A stretch of DNA of 64,000 nt, taken from the NCBI GenBank assembly GCA_003991915.1, contig RQTK01000325.1, positions 221,942 through 285,941 on the forward strand, given 5' to 3'. Below the pieces are notes generated by a model. That model did no database searches. It had not been told where the DNA came from and was given only the letters and a program-made list of their open reading frames with translations. The DNA comes from Elysia chlorotica. Its lineage: Eukaryota > Mollusca > Gastropoda > Plakobranchidae. Below, piece by piece: positions 47,201-59,224 of this stretch. The first letter of the stretch is position 1. The number at the start of each line of letters is the position of its first letter. Position numbers and translations under genes: made by a program.

Positions 47201-50200
47201 TGTCATGCTGCCAGGGAAAAGCATAGAATCGACAGAATTTTTTGCTTTAACTATATATTAAAAACTTGTAATAAGTATAAGTGTGAAACGTAGATTTTAA
47301 AAAAAAAATTATTTTAAATTGGAATATAGAGATATATAAGAATTCAAAGTCTATAAGAAACACAATAAAATTCCCAAACTTTCAGCGCTTTCCCCATTTG
47401 TTCACATATATATGCTAGAAATACTTACCGTCCTTGGCTTCCTGTCTGAAGGCCGGGTTGGCCTGAAAGTCGGACCACACGTCTGCCTGCGGGAGACGAT
47501 TGCAGGCCGTGGCGAGGCGCTGTAGCACGATCCTGCTCTTAATTAGGTCGTCCCACACGCCTGGGATACGGAGAGAAAAAAAAATATTTGAGACACCAGA
47601 GTGAATCAGGCACAGGCTAAAGTTTTCAGTTTTTCAGCAATTTATCGTGTTAAACAGAATTTGGTGCATAAAAAATTGCAACTCTATAAGCTATTATTTA
47701 TAAAACCACACCTGTTTGATTGGTAGGGCACAAAGGAAAACCTCTGTGTATATATATATATATGGAAAAAAAAACCCATAGATATTCAAGTTGTCATCCT
47801 GGTAGAATGGTTCTGATAGCTGAAATTATATTTCATGCGGTGCTTGTGACACTGAAAAAGCTACCAGTACCTACCTAACTGGAAAACAACAGCTTTGCCT
47901 TTCTTTCTGTCATCAGAACTTGTCTCAGGCAAAACTTTGACATCTCCTTGAAGACAACACAAAGCAAAGCAAGAGAAATGAGAAAGACACACACACAAAA
48001 TATATAGGGAACTCCATAGCCATGTTGAGATGTTATTGAGACTTAAGGTCATAAGTAAAACGTGGTCGTAAAATAACAAGACGCCTTAAGAAAGTTTAAA
48101 GCTAACAACGATGGTGTACTTGCAACCCTTGGCCAAGGACAAAAAATATGTGTACAATATATCAACAGGAGGTTATTAGCTGGAGAAAAAGTTTGAACTA
48201 CTTTGCTAAAATAACTCCACCGTTTCAAAGTAAATTCAACAATTTTGTTGTTCATTGCTGCCCTAATCTCAGTATCAATATTTTGATGTTCCCTGCCCTA
48301 ATCTCAGTATCAATATTTTGATGTTCCCTGCCCTAATCTCAGTATCAATATTTTGATGTTCCCTGCCCTAATCTCAGTATCAATATTTTGATGTTCCCTT
48401 CTCAGTATCAATATTTTGATGTTCCCTGCCCTAATCTCAGTATCAATATTTTGATGTTCCCTGTCCTAATCTCAGTATCAATATTTTGATGTTTAAGACG
48501 AATATGAGTGAAACTAACTTACACAATCACTACTTGAAAACTTGTTAAAATAGGGGGAACAAAAATAACCACCATGTTTCCAAAATAAACTTTTAAGTTG
48601 ACATAATACTGATAGAAGATGTAATATCTAGTAGTTTAAAATCATAGTGAAAACCTTCAAAATCAATGTCAAGAAATGTTTCTACTATACACGAGGTTTG
48701 ATTAATATTCATTGCCAGATAAACCAGTAGCAATGGATCATCATCAAGACATTCAATTTTTACAAGAGAAACAAAAACAAATTCTCACCTTGGTTATTTG
48801 CATCTGATTGTGTGTCAGCATCTGCATCTTCATCGTTGTCATTTTCTAACTCATCGGACTCTCCATCTTCATCATTATCATCACTATCTTCATCACCCTC
48901 GTCATCGTCTTTGTCATCGTTAACGTCATCAAAGTCGCCATAGCTTGGACTCCCAGATGCATCTGAGCCACTGTTTACAAAAATTAAAAGGAAGGTGTTT
49001 GTTGCATAGCGTCTAGCATCAGCACTATATAGGTCATATTGTGGAAGGGCATCAAGACGAACATCTGACAACTTACAAGTGTTGCCACACAGAAGTACAT
49101 CATCACTTTATATTGGCAACCAGTAGGGCAAAAAATTAGAAATTTGTGAGCAATCATGGATTTTGAACACTCTGCCACTTGTGCCAGCACCCCCCCCCCC
49201 CCCCCCCCAAAGAAAGAGAGAACCAACAATCTTTCCATACAACCATACAATAGACTTTTAAACCAATTTGTCGAAGAACATATTTTTCTTGTTTAATAGA
49301 GATGTTGGTTCTTAGACTAAGATCAAACATATTGCATTGGTTTGTTGTTATCTTAATGTTCAACGACTAGAGTCTTACAAATTTACAGGGCAAGATTACC
49401 ACTAAACCAAGCAGTAGGAGACACAATCTGATAAATAAATTTCTCCGATCATATTTTGCAACAGGGGACCTCCAGAACAGAAGCCGTGCATGCGCTCTAG
49501 CACAAGTTAAGCCAGCCAAGCTCCATCCGTTGATAAGATTTAAGAGTCAATTATACAAAACTAGATTTTCATCCAAAGTCTTTAACTTTAACTAAAAAAC
49601 AGAATTAAACAAGGTAGTTGGTATCTTCTATATTGCAATGCAAAAAGAGAGAGAGAGTCAAGATTACATACTTTCCTTCCGATGACATCCCTTCCTCTTC
49701 TTCACCTGTAAAACAGAGTTTGACAAACATGTATTACAGACTTTATTTATATAAATTTTTCATTGACACAAATCAAGCATGCAGCAGTAATTTCAAACAC
49801 CCCTGCTTCTCAAGAAAACTGTTAGGTGAAACAAACAAAAATCCTAAGTTTTATTTTTCTCCAGATTGCTCAAAGTTTCAGTGTATCCATTGATAACTCA
49901 CTGTCACCTTTTAAATTTATACACTTGACATTTGGGATTGTAAAAAAGACTCAATTAAAAACCTAGTCCAACTAAGAGGCAGAAGATGAATTTTAATTAT
50001 AAATATAACTTACACATTTTACTTAAAAATAAACTATACATTTTTAGCCATATAGTGATATACCCTAAACTTTGAAATAAAAAGATTATTAGGCTATAGT
50101 TTGCAATATGGAAAATTATTTTAGTCTAGAGTTGGCAATCAAGCTGATTACTAACCATCAGAGTAAAGGTCCTTCCTCGAGGCTTTTTTCCCTTTGTACT

Positions 50201-51473
50201 TAGGGTCGTCAGCAATAATTGCCGCCTGTTTTCTTAAAGCACTGGGCCCCACAGTCTCAGCCTCATCAATAGCACCTTCCGTAAGGCGAGCTTTGGCTCC
50301 TGGATACAAGATACAATGGGAAATGCAAAGAATCATTACACTATTCATTCTTGTCCTCTATAACAAGAATATTATCAAGACTTGATAAAATTATATCTAG
50401 ATCTATACTAGATCTAGAACTAGGCCTACAAATCTTTTTTTTTTTTCTAAAATATAGAGAACCTAGATCTAAGCTGTTCTACGTTTAGTCTTAAACTTGA
50501 TTAAGATGTAGAGTTATAACTGACGGAACCTAAGGGGAGCCCCAACTCCTTCCAAGAGCCTGGCTTACACGTCATTAGTGCGCTCGGGCCTTGAATATGC
50601 GGCCCCCATCTGGGATCCCTATAAAATTAAGGACACAAACAAAATCGAAGCCATTCAGAGGAAAGCGGCCAGGTGGGCTAAGTCGGCATACTCGCCACAT
50701 ACCAGCGTCACCGGCCTACTACAGGATCTCGGGTGGTCAGGCCTTGGAGACAGGAGGATGATTCTACGACTAACACTGCTCTACGAAATCTACTTCCATC
50801 AAGTTGGCATTGAGCATACGGAGGTAGGCATCATCCCAAACCCGCGGCCATCGAGGAAAAACAGTTTCCAAATTTTGAGACCTCGATCACGAAAATCACC
50901 CTACACAAATTCCCTCATACTGCGCACCATACCGGAGTGGAACAATCTACCCGACAGCACAATTATGGCCGGTTCTGCCTCCGACTTTAAGAACCGGTTC
51001 TCCGCAACCCAGCCGTGACGCACTTGCCCCGTTCCTGTGTTGGCCCTGATGGGCATTTAGGAACTACTTTTCAGATTCAGATTCAGATTCTATAGGTTCT
51101 ACATTTAGACAGTGAGTAAAATTTAGTCTTTAACTTGATTAAGATGTAAAGTTATAACTCTTTTGAAATTACACTACCTCTACTTTACCTATTCTCCAGA
51201 CACCATTCACATTTAGTTTCTTCTTCAGTGAAAAAAACTGGTTGTCTGTTAATGTATAATTATAGATCTAATACTTCGCACACTTTGTAGTTTGTAATTA
51301 GATTTAGATTGGCTAACAATTCAAATTAATCAAAACGATACAAATTCAATAATGAAACTAACAGCCTTTGACTTACCATCTTCAGGATCTTCTGGGTCAA
51401 TATCGTCATCTGGGGCAGCATTTTGCAAGCGAAATATATCGTCAAAAAGTGATTTTGATCTTTTAGACTCCAT
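41247..51473 (-). CDS. AATF: AATF/Che-1 (apoptosis-antagonizing transcription factor), 14 exons, 582 aa
   Basis: AATF is a nuclear and nucleolar protein that acts in small-subunit rRNA processing (ANN complex) and as an RNA polymerase II-binding co-regulator. Coding exons: 51473-51377, 50299-50156, 49705-49672, 48970-48789, 47946-47875, 47560-47429, 46723-46639, 46121-45786, 44821-44713, 44216-44076, 43776-43637, 42595-42515, 42104-42033, 41370-41247. All are GT-AG with consistent phases. The total is 1749 bp, near the 560 aa human protein. There is a very acidic region (residues about 92-152 and again 250-320). The AATF leucine-zipper region contains VWDDLIKSRIVLQRL, and the core has LSKWDEKTRLAHGKIKS, YRILGKPQ and DDNDFYHVCLRDLIE. 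The C-terminal TRAUB domain has QWLEIQRLRNKQKQKVD and KASKGRKIRYN. It starts at MESKRSKSLFDDI and ends FVLGI. No disruption was seen. Confidence 0.95.
42285..42425 (-). mobile_element. SINE body, AATF intron 12
   Basis: It contains ctaggctataccacagatgg, aggacttctgtctcagcaag and accaatccaacctgtacgg, the reverse-strand body of the family. Confidence 0.55.
42985..43140 (-). mobile_element. SINE with tRNA-like head, AATF intron 11
   Basis: It contains ctaggctatatcacaaacag, then taacctgtaggg, and a head with gcgctctaaccactgtcc on the plus strand (tRNA-like box A on the minus strand). Confidence 0.55.
43905..43965 (-). mobile_element. SINE 3' end fragment, AATF intron 10
   Basis: It contains ttgcttaacgtctaacgtca, then ctatttaggctatattgtgg, the conserved terminus. 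Confidence 0.65.
45261..45806 (-). repeat. 30-bp (some 22-bp) tandem repeat of the AATF exon 8 splice donor, 19 copies
   Basis: The sense-strand unit reads GTTTCCAGAGTTTCAG, then the donor GTGAGTTACTGCA. Units start every 30 bp from 45261 to 45681, then at 45703, 45725 and 45747. The real exon 8 end is in the unit at 45777 (donor 45786/45785). One copy (45725) has CAT instead of CAG before GT. Every unit keeps a full GTGAGT donor. Confidence 0.93.
48250..48493. repeat. 36-bp minisatellite, seven copies, AATF intron 4
   Basis: Units contain ctaatctcagtatcaatatt, then ttgatgttccctgcc. One copy is shortened. It is not at an exon edge. Confidence 0.9.
48995..49160 (-). mobile_element. SINE 3' part, 25 bp from AATF exon 4
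   Basis: It contains tttgttgcatagcgtctagc, then atcagcactatataggtcat and attgtggaagggc. It lies just upstream of the exon 4 acceptor on the sense strand. A poly-C run at 49191-49208 follows. Confidence 0.65.
50395..50475. repeat. TCTAGATC-rich patch in AATF intron 1
   Basis: It contains atctagatctatactagatc, then tagaactaggcc, with a T run in the middle. Confidence 0.6.
50522..51090 (+). mobile_element. 5'-truncated non-LTR retrotransposon (LINE) fragment, reverse transcriptase C-terminus
   Basis: One open frame encodes about 160 residues including SLVRSGLEYAAPIWDPY, IEAIQRKAARWAKSAYS and IPEWNNLPDSTI. These are the typical C-terminal features of non-LTR reverse transcriptases of the CR1/Jockey type, and the frame ends with a stop at 51016-51018. 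The 3' end is a short ATTCAG tandem repeat. It is antisense within AATF intron 1 and flanked by about 38-50 bp imperfect direct repeats (see findings). The polymerase core is absent, so it is dead. Confidence 0.8.
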
Positions 51474-51496
51474 GTTTCCTAGAAAACTTAATTCTT

Positions 51497-51595
51497 GATC
51501 TAGACTCCTCAATCTAGATCCAATCTAGATCTAGATCTCTAAATTAGATAACCTACGTTTACAGAGTTTATTTTTAGGATTTAGATCTACGTTCA
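51497..51595 (-). repeat. TCTAGATC-rich cluster in the AATF 5' leader
   Basis: It starts 24 bases upstream of the AATF ATG and contains aatctagatccaatctagat, then ctagatctc. It may be transcribed as 5' UTR. Confidence 0.7.
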
Positions 51596-51736
51596 TTTAA
51601 ATTACCCAGACCAAAGATTAAGATTTACGTCAAGCAATCTAATTCAAGAAGAGAAGATACACAAGAACATGGATTTAGAATGAACAATAAACATGGTCAA
51701 CGAACTCAAGTTCTACTTTCGTTTTCCATAGGGGTT

Positions 51737-51745
51737 CCGGAAGTG
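51737..51745. promoter_or_regulatory. ETS-type site upstream of AATF
   Basis: CCGGAAGTG lies about 265 bp upstream of the AATF ATG, in a region that could be its promoter. A second GGAAGTG follows nearby. Confidence 0.35.
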
Positions 51746-51759
51746 GAAAACGTGGAAGT

Positions 51760-53540
51760 GTTAAAAATCCTATCTCGCAAACCTAGTAAATGTCTGATTA
51801 GAAGGAGCTATTTTTAAAAAAGCCCTATTTTGTTACTTATGAATCATTACAAATTAACACCACTGTATGAGTTAAATTGAGAAAAATGATGGATACTCAG
51901 TACTCAAGGCAAACTTTACGCTCAACGTAAAACAAAACCTAAACTAAAGAAAAAAACAAATTAAAATTTTGGTAGACCCAAGCTCAAATATTGTTCAATA
52001 AACAAGGTTCCAGATTTTTTAGATAATAATATTATTTGTGATTTTCTTTTTAACACTGTGACTTGCAATGGAACGTTTTTCTGCATCAAATGATACAGGC
52101 AGAATGTTGATCGCTTTCCTAACCAACCAACTGTGTTTTGTCCTCTGAGGGTTCAAAAGGATGATAATGAGGGATTAGAAATACATCAAGAGCTTCTATT
52201 CCAACGAAAGCACCGTGCCTTAATGCATCAAGAACTACTCTTCCATCCAAAGTATCACAAGGCGTCAATTTCTGGACGCCTTGGTGTATAAGGAACCACT
52301 CTTTGAGCCAAAATATAATGCTTTGCAGGTGCCACGGGAGTCTCCCTACTACTACTTAGATTTAGTATGGTAGTTCTATTTTTTTGGTTTTTTGTTCACC
52401 CACAAATTTACCTCGGTAGGAAGAATGTTTTTTTATTACAAAGTTTGTCTGTAATGACAAAGTATTTGGATTAAGCAAGCTCATCATGATATTTTATAAT
52501 GGAAATTTTTTCTGTAGATTTTCACATTCATGGTCACAATACGCTTTCTTTGGCGCCATTTTGGCAGCTCTGTACATGTACCGGTGTCACATGACCCAGT
52601 GGGGCGAGCTAGCGTTAATGGTAGAACACCAGGCGCCCAGTCGGGAAGTTACATGTTCAAACTCACGCCCAGGCAAATTAATGTGTCGGATTTGTTGTCC
52701 CCTATTCGCTTTGTAGTGTAAGTATAATGCGACTGAACTACCTCCCTCCCCTTTTCCTAAAAATGTCACTTGTTTCGCAGCACGTAATTTTGTCTGCGTT
52801 AGTTTAGGGACACATCGCCGTAAATATTTCACCTTGGGAACCAATGGGGTCATAAATCTAATAGATTGTACCTAGTAGAGAGCTTGTCTCCCCTCAGTAC
52901 AAAGAACCCCACAGCGGAACCCAATCTGTAGCGAAGCCTGTGCCACAGTGCCAGTTGTGCTGGTATCTCAGAACCAGCCAGGTTTCCCGTCCATGTCCCG
53001 CAGGCGTGAGACTAATGGCCAATCCGTGTCCCGCAAACAAATCTCGCTTTTCTCTTCACAGTTCAAGAGTTTTTAGTCCGGAGTTCAGTTGAGTCTTCGG
53101 AACGGAGGGTCAATACATGTATATAGCTCAGTATTGAGCCAAATGATCGACTCTCCCATACCGGATCGCGGACTGAATGGTGTGAATGCAGGTCCGGAAG
53201 GGTGGAGCCATAGAAACAAAAGACTAGCATTCTGTAATATGTGGATGTATCGGTTCAATGCAGTTGGAACACGACACAATAATCCATATTTTGTTTTTCT
53301 TTCTTTTTTTTTTTCATTTTGGAGTTTGCACTAGAACAATGATTGAGAAGACAATAATTATAAAGTTTGTTTGTTTTGCTTTTGGTTGCTTGGAAACTAT
53401 GTTTTGTACTTTAAAAAAAAGAAAAGACGCGAACAATCTATTTATAGATCTAGATATAACAAGGGTCACCAAGGGTCGTATATGATCCTCATATAGGAAC
53501 TTATGAGACTTTTAACTAAGAAAGACAGGGGGAAAGGATG
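51760..53540. other. Intergenic region, no gene seen
   Basis: It contains a tRNA-like SINE head at about 52595-52690 (box B-like gttcaaactc) and otherwise unremarkable sequence. Short open frames here show no family likeness or splice support. Confidence 0.45.
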
Positions 53541-53547
53541 CCAACAT

Positions 53548-53688
<141 letters not shown>

Positions 53689-53689
53689 T

Positions 53690-53830
53690 TTGTTTGTTTT
53701 GTTGCTTAGCGGTCTGGCAATATGTCATGTTACCACACACGAGACAGGGCGGGGAGACCTGGGCCCCTGTCTCAGCCGATCACATCAAACTTGACACTGA
53801 CCCAACCAGTAGGGGACCAAATTGGACTAA
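53690..53830 (-). mobile_element. SINE copy with deleted 3' terminus
   Basis: A tttgttttgttgcttagcgg tail is followed by cacacgagacagggcgggga and cctgtctcagccgatcacat, then actgacccaaccagtagggg. Confidence 0.65.
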
Positions 53831-54133
53831 TAAAGGAGAGGGAGAAAGAAAAAGATGTGGGCGATAGATGAGAGAGAGACAGAGAGGGACAGGGAGAAAG
53901 ACAGAGAGATAGAGAGAAACAGACTGACAGACAGACGACAGACTTACAGACAAACAGACATACTGACAGACAGGCCAGCAGGCAGACATACAGGGAGCTC
54001 CATCCGCAAGAGAAATGTCGCTATAACATACTTTTGTTCAGGACACAGGGGACGATAACTATAATTATTATGAGAACTTTAATCATATTCTGTCTCTTTT
54101 CTACAGAATTTCTATCTAGGCCACGTAAGGGTA

Positions 54134-54370
54134 AAGGTTGGTTTTTAACGTCTACGCTATATTGCGGACGGGCCCCAAAAGTTAATGTAATTATACTCAT
54201 TACCAACATAGAGCCAGAGCAGGGTATACCATGGCTTCGTTCTCAGCCGGTAATATTATGATGACACCAACCCAACCAATATGGGACAAAATGTGACAAA
54301 TAATCGTGGGATTGAACCTGGGACACATCTTATAGGAACCCAACGCTTTAACACTATGCACGCTCGCCCC
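54134..54370 (-). mobile_element. Near-complete SINE, minus orientation
   Basis: In order on the plus strand: a ggttggtttttaacg tail; the 3' end gctatattgcggacgggccc; the body ttctcagccggtaatattat and gacaccaacccaaccaatat; box B complement gggattgaacctggga; and the head ending at the C run near 54366. Confidence 0.75.
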
Positions 54371-54437
54371 CCCCCCCCCCCTTCCGCCCCTTCTCAAGGT
54401 CATATACTTGAAGAGAACCAACGAAACCGATCCTTTG

Positions 54438-54581
54438 GTCACGTGACTTTTTTCTGTCAACACAATGCCTTGCGATCCACACGGCGGTAACGGGTGACGT
54501 AATCACGCCCCTTAGACGTCAGAGATTGGGTTTTCTGATCGCTGATTGGACTCCGTAAGTCTAGGGTAGAGCTGTGATTGG
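54438..54581. promoter_or_regulatory. Promoter-like cluster: CLEAR/E-box, CRE-like sites and three CCAAT boxes
   Basis: GTCACGTGAC (54438-54447) is a perfect palindromic E-box of the CLEAR type. TGACGTAA (54495-54502) and GACGTCA (54515-54521) are CRE/ATF-like. Inverted CCAAT boxes (GATTGG) lie at 54524, 54544 and 54576. This density is typical of metazoan promoters. The nearest downstream gene on the plus strand is the lectin-like gene 2.1 kb away, but the target is not established. Confidence 0.5.
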
Positions 54582-54639
54582 ACGCCTGTGCACATTACCT
54601 TACCTATCGTCTTCGCTGTATACCATAACGGCTGCTCAT

Positions 54640-56040
54640 GGCGCGAACTAAAACTTAAAGCAGAGCCCATGTCTTCCAATCAAGTTACATAACTCTCGGT
54701 GAAACCACATCCCCTATACTTGTTTCCTGTCCACAATGCATGTAATAGGTTACCACAGGGGCATCAAGAGCTAACCATACACAACAAAACGGGCTCTGAT
54801 CTAAGGTTACATAAGAGATGCATGTTCTAACTAAAGTGGTCTCTTACAAAACATAAAGTGAATTTTATAGAACTTTATCGCGACTTTTTCATCTAAAGAT
54901 TTATTCGTCATACTACAGATTACTTGCCCAACTGACACTTTTGTTCTCTGGATAACTTAATAATAGCTTTCAGCACTGACCCAGAGCAAACTTCCGGTAC
55001 AACATTTTTTTAAACCAACAACCAAGACCTTGACTGGCCGACAGAAAAGTATTGATTGATCTGCTCTCTCGAAAAAATCGAAACAAGGGATTGATTAGGA
55101 AAAAAATCGGCTAAATCTATAAATAGCATTTAGGTTAAGGGTGAAATACAAGGAAAAAGAGCTCTAACTACATTATCCTCTAAATGTGACGAAATAGTTA
55201 TGCACTGACATAATTAATGGATAGGGTCATATACAGGTGAAATTAAAAAAAAAAGTGATCTTTATAGTAAGAAATCTCTTTACATACAATAAAGACACTC
55301 TCCAAAACCTGCAAGAAGGTAAACTCAGCCATAGTGAAACCCGTTTAAAGTCAACTCTTTCAAAGTAAACTTTTTCCTTAAGTAAAAATCACATGTCGGT
55401 TTCTGTTTCAGATTAGAGTAACTTTGGATTGGATCACGTCAAAATTTGCTTAAAATCAACACTTTTTCCAAACCAAAGAGCAGTGATATTATGTGGATTT
55501 CATGGTCGCTGATCTCTTTCGTTAGAGGAAAAAAAAACTTCTATAAAAACTGCAACATTTTAAATTGTCTTAGTGATTTCGATTTGTACAGACCACAGCG
55601 GACTTCACATTGAATTTTTTTATAAGTTAAACCGACTTTTATTATAACCATTTAGCCTTACTTAAACGCAATTTGTATTCGAAATTCGAAGATTCAAAAC
55701 GCATATGAGATTCTAAAAAGCACTATTGAGAGTGTGGCGTTATCATTAAATTTGTTTATACATTTATTTCAAAATGTCCCTGTTTGGTAACCAAGGCATT
55801 AGGAAGGCACGTGTCGTTAAAAAATTATGGGCTTGTTTGTTAAGTCTAGTTGTGACCTTTTTCAAAGGTAAGAATGATTGATGTATTCTAAAGAGTTAAA
55901 CTGTCTAGAAAAAAAAGACATCAACTTATAAATGACAAAACATTTCATAATTCGATTGTACTTTCAAATCGCTTTGAAAATCAAGAATTTATTAATGTAT
56001 TATAGTATTGTAGTATTATTATAAGTAGTAGTAATACTAT
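54640..56040. other. Intergenic AT-rich region, nothing recognised
   Basis: No open frame, splice pair or repeat of note up to the (GTA)n array. Confidence 0.4.
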
Positions 56041-56615
<575 letters not shown>

Positions 56616-56695
56616 TGCTAGTAGCAGCAGCAGAGCGGCATAGGTCATTGAATAAAAAGTGCTTGTTATGTTTGTTTGTTTTTGTTGTTGTAACC

Positions 56696-57493
56696 ATGGG
56701 GACAGGATGCGGGCTAGTAACAATTGAGAAAATATTGCTTGAAATTCTTCATAAGTATTGCCATTCTTATTTTTACATCACCACGAAAGATCCTGTAGAG
56801 GCAGATGCCCACACTAACGGCTTCTACTTCGATGCAACCGTCGACGCCGAATGTACCAAATCTCAACTGTCGCTTCCATGGACAGCCCAGAACGAGGTCT
56901 CCTGTATCGCACAGTGCAAGAGTCGCCACCAGGATGAATGTCGGAACGTTGTCTTCAACCCGCAGTCAGATACCTGCACTCCCGTCCACCCGACGCCGAC
57001 CGACCAACCTGGCCTGACGTCTGCTCCAGGAGATGTCCTCTACTCCCAAGGCGACGGGCGAGTGCTAGACTGTGACACGGCGGCAGGCTTTCGCCTCTTC
57101 CAGAAGTGCGGCGCAGCGGCCTGCCTACTTCCGGTCCTGATCGGCGACGGATACATATCCGCCCGGTCAGACTGCACGTCTAGGGGCGCCTTAATGTTCG
57201 CACCGGACAGTGCGGAACGGTTCGCGCTGCTACAAGCTGTGGTCGCCGCGAACGCTTCTTTCCACACGTACATGTGGGTCGGGCTGACTAAGTTTGGCGG
57301 CGTGAATTCTTGGTCGTGGGAGAGCGGGAGAAACGCCGATAACGATCTGTACAAGTTGTATATGTGGGCGTCTGGCCAGCCCGACAACAACTTTATGGAG
57401 CTCTGTGCCGGCTACAGCTACATGCTTCCTCAGAAGTTGATGGACATGTCTTGCTCCTTAGTAACCATTTACTTCTGCGAGCAAAACTACTAA
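56696..57493 (+). CDS. C-type lectin-domain protein with N-terminal cysteine-rich (PAN/apple-like) region
   Basis: The ATG at 56696 has a strong context (taaccATGG) and the frame is open to TAA at 57491-57493, 265 aa. Residues about 55-95 carry four cysteines in a PAN/apple-like pattern (SCIAQCKSRHQDECRNVVFN). A C-type lectin-like domain follows, with CTSRGALMFAPDS, the YMWVGLTKFGG and SWSWESG motifs, then WASGQPDNN and the final FCEQNY. QPDN resembles the galactose-type QPD motif, but the usual WND Ca2+ site is replaced by KLMDMSC. Ca2+-dependent sugar binding is therefore doubtful. No clear signal peptide is visible; the true first exon may be upstream (in or before the gap), with an acceptor near 56796 (cctgtag). 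GC-rich codons contrast with the AT-rich surroundings. ATTAAA at 57662-57667 may be the poly(A) signal. Confidence 0.75.
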   Translation: MGTGCGLVTIEKILLEILHKYCHSYFYITTKDPVEADAHTNGFYFDATVDAECTKSQLSLPWTAQNEVSCIAQCKSRHQDECRNVVFNPQSDTCTPVHPTPTDQPGLTSAPGDVLYSQGDGRVLDCDTAAGFRLFQKCGAAACLLPVLIGDGYISARSDCTSRGALMFAPDSAERFALLQAVVAANASFHTYMWVGLTKFGGVNSWSWESGRNADNDLYKLYMWASGQPDNNFMELCAGYSYMLPQKLMDMSCSLVTIYFCEQNY

Positions 57494-58670
57494 AGTTTTT
57501 CCCGGGATTCCAAGCAATACTATTACGGCTGTTCCGGGAATTCCCAGAGAGATGATATAACTATGTGATGACCAAAGCTCCCTTAAATACAGGCCAAGTC
57601 ACTGAATTGACTACAATGAACACAATTTTACGTAATACGGAAAGCAGTGATTAATACATTTATTAAATTATCACAGCACTTAGTATTGAATGATACTCAG
57701 TTCAGACCCTTGACGGTGAAGTCTTTGGGTAGATATAGTCGATACATTGTATGCCAGCAAACGCCTGGGATGTCTGTCCTCTGGCAATCTTGTCCGTGTT
57801 GGGCTGTCCAGTGTGGTCCATTCTTTCAGGTTGTCTGCATAACATATTACCTGTCGCCCGCGCTCTCTGCCCCCCCCCCCGCCCCCCACACTCTAGTATC
57901 CCGTGCAGCAACGTCTTGGTTAGGCTGTTTTGACGAATGTGTTTGTTTATATCGACGACACTGCCTGTTATTCTTAGGAAATTCTCTGTGGAAACCCATC
58001 AACACACCAACGGAAATGGGGCTCGAAAAAGAAAACTGACAATTGTTTTATATAAAAGTCTTAGACCTAGAGTATAACAATTACGGGTAGTAAGTACAAA
58101 GTGGAACTATGTCTAGAGGTCCGCCCAACCATGTATTTAGACGCCATTATAGGACAGCTGAATCTATCTAAGCTGGACATATTCAGACGGGCTGAAGACA
58201 GAGAGGCTTGGAAATCCCTGATCGTCGATGTCTGCGCCAGACCTGACACCTGAATGATGATGATAGGACAGCTGAGACTCACACCTAGTATCCTTTAGTT
58301 TTAAGTCCACAGAACTAACAACTGAGCTATCCAGCGCTTCAATGCACGATACAAGACTGCAGCTCACAGCATTGCGCGTGTTGTTTAAACACTGTGTGTT
58401 GGTTATTTTTTGTTTTGGTTTGGGGTTTTTTTATAATGTTTTACATGGTGTGCATAAGGGTTTTAAAAACCTCAAAACTTGTTAATATTATTGTACAGTT
58501 TTTAAAATGCTCGCTTAGCCTATGACCTTCATCCAATAAAATGGACGGTATCTCCCACCCCCCACCGCCACCCCAAAAAAAAAAAGTCTACAAGAGTTAT
58601 CCTCCAGGAAAAAAGTACATTGCAGCTATTTATTACTACACTTATTGAGCAAGAATATCAGAATAAGAAG

Positions 58671-58719
58671 GCCTTCGACGAATCGTAAGCTACCGGCACG
58701 TTATATTACAACATGAAGT
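58671..58719. mobile_element. Diverged relative of the foldback element core
   Basis: gaataagaaggccttcgacg and aatcgtaagctac match the core of the element at 32006-32111 with small gaps. The terminal inverted repeats are not seen. Confidence 0.4.
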
Positions 58720-59157
58720 ATTTGTGCAGTATGGTGTTTTGTTTAAAAATAAAAAATAAGAAAAAGAAAATTTAAAAAAATAGAAAGAAATATGGTTGTA
58801 TGGACGTTTTTCAGGATGATACCTTTCGAATTAGAATATCGTTTGTTTTTATTGTGTGAACTTTAGGTGGAGTCTTAATCTAACACGAAGGCAAAAGCTG
58901 TTGTATTAACGATGTCTGTATTTGACACACCATGTGTGCAACGGTATATCTCAATTCTTAAATACTTTAATTTTTAGGTATTTTTAAAATAAGGTAAATC
59001 ATTTTACAACTTACGGATCCACATTCTTAAAGGAGATACAATGGTAAGCAAAATAACATGTAAATAAAAACAACAAGAATATAATCATGACCCAGTGTCT
59101 TATTCACCTAGATCTTCAGAAGATAATAATTAAAATCTAGGGTGCTTAGTACTAATT

Positions 59158-59159
<2 letters not shown>

Positions 59160-59219
<60 letters not shown>
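59160..59219. repeat. (GA)n array
   Basis: About 60 bp of perfect ga units. Confidence 0.95.
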
Positions 59220-59224
<5 letters not shown>

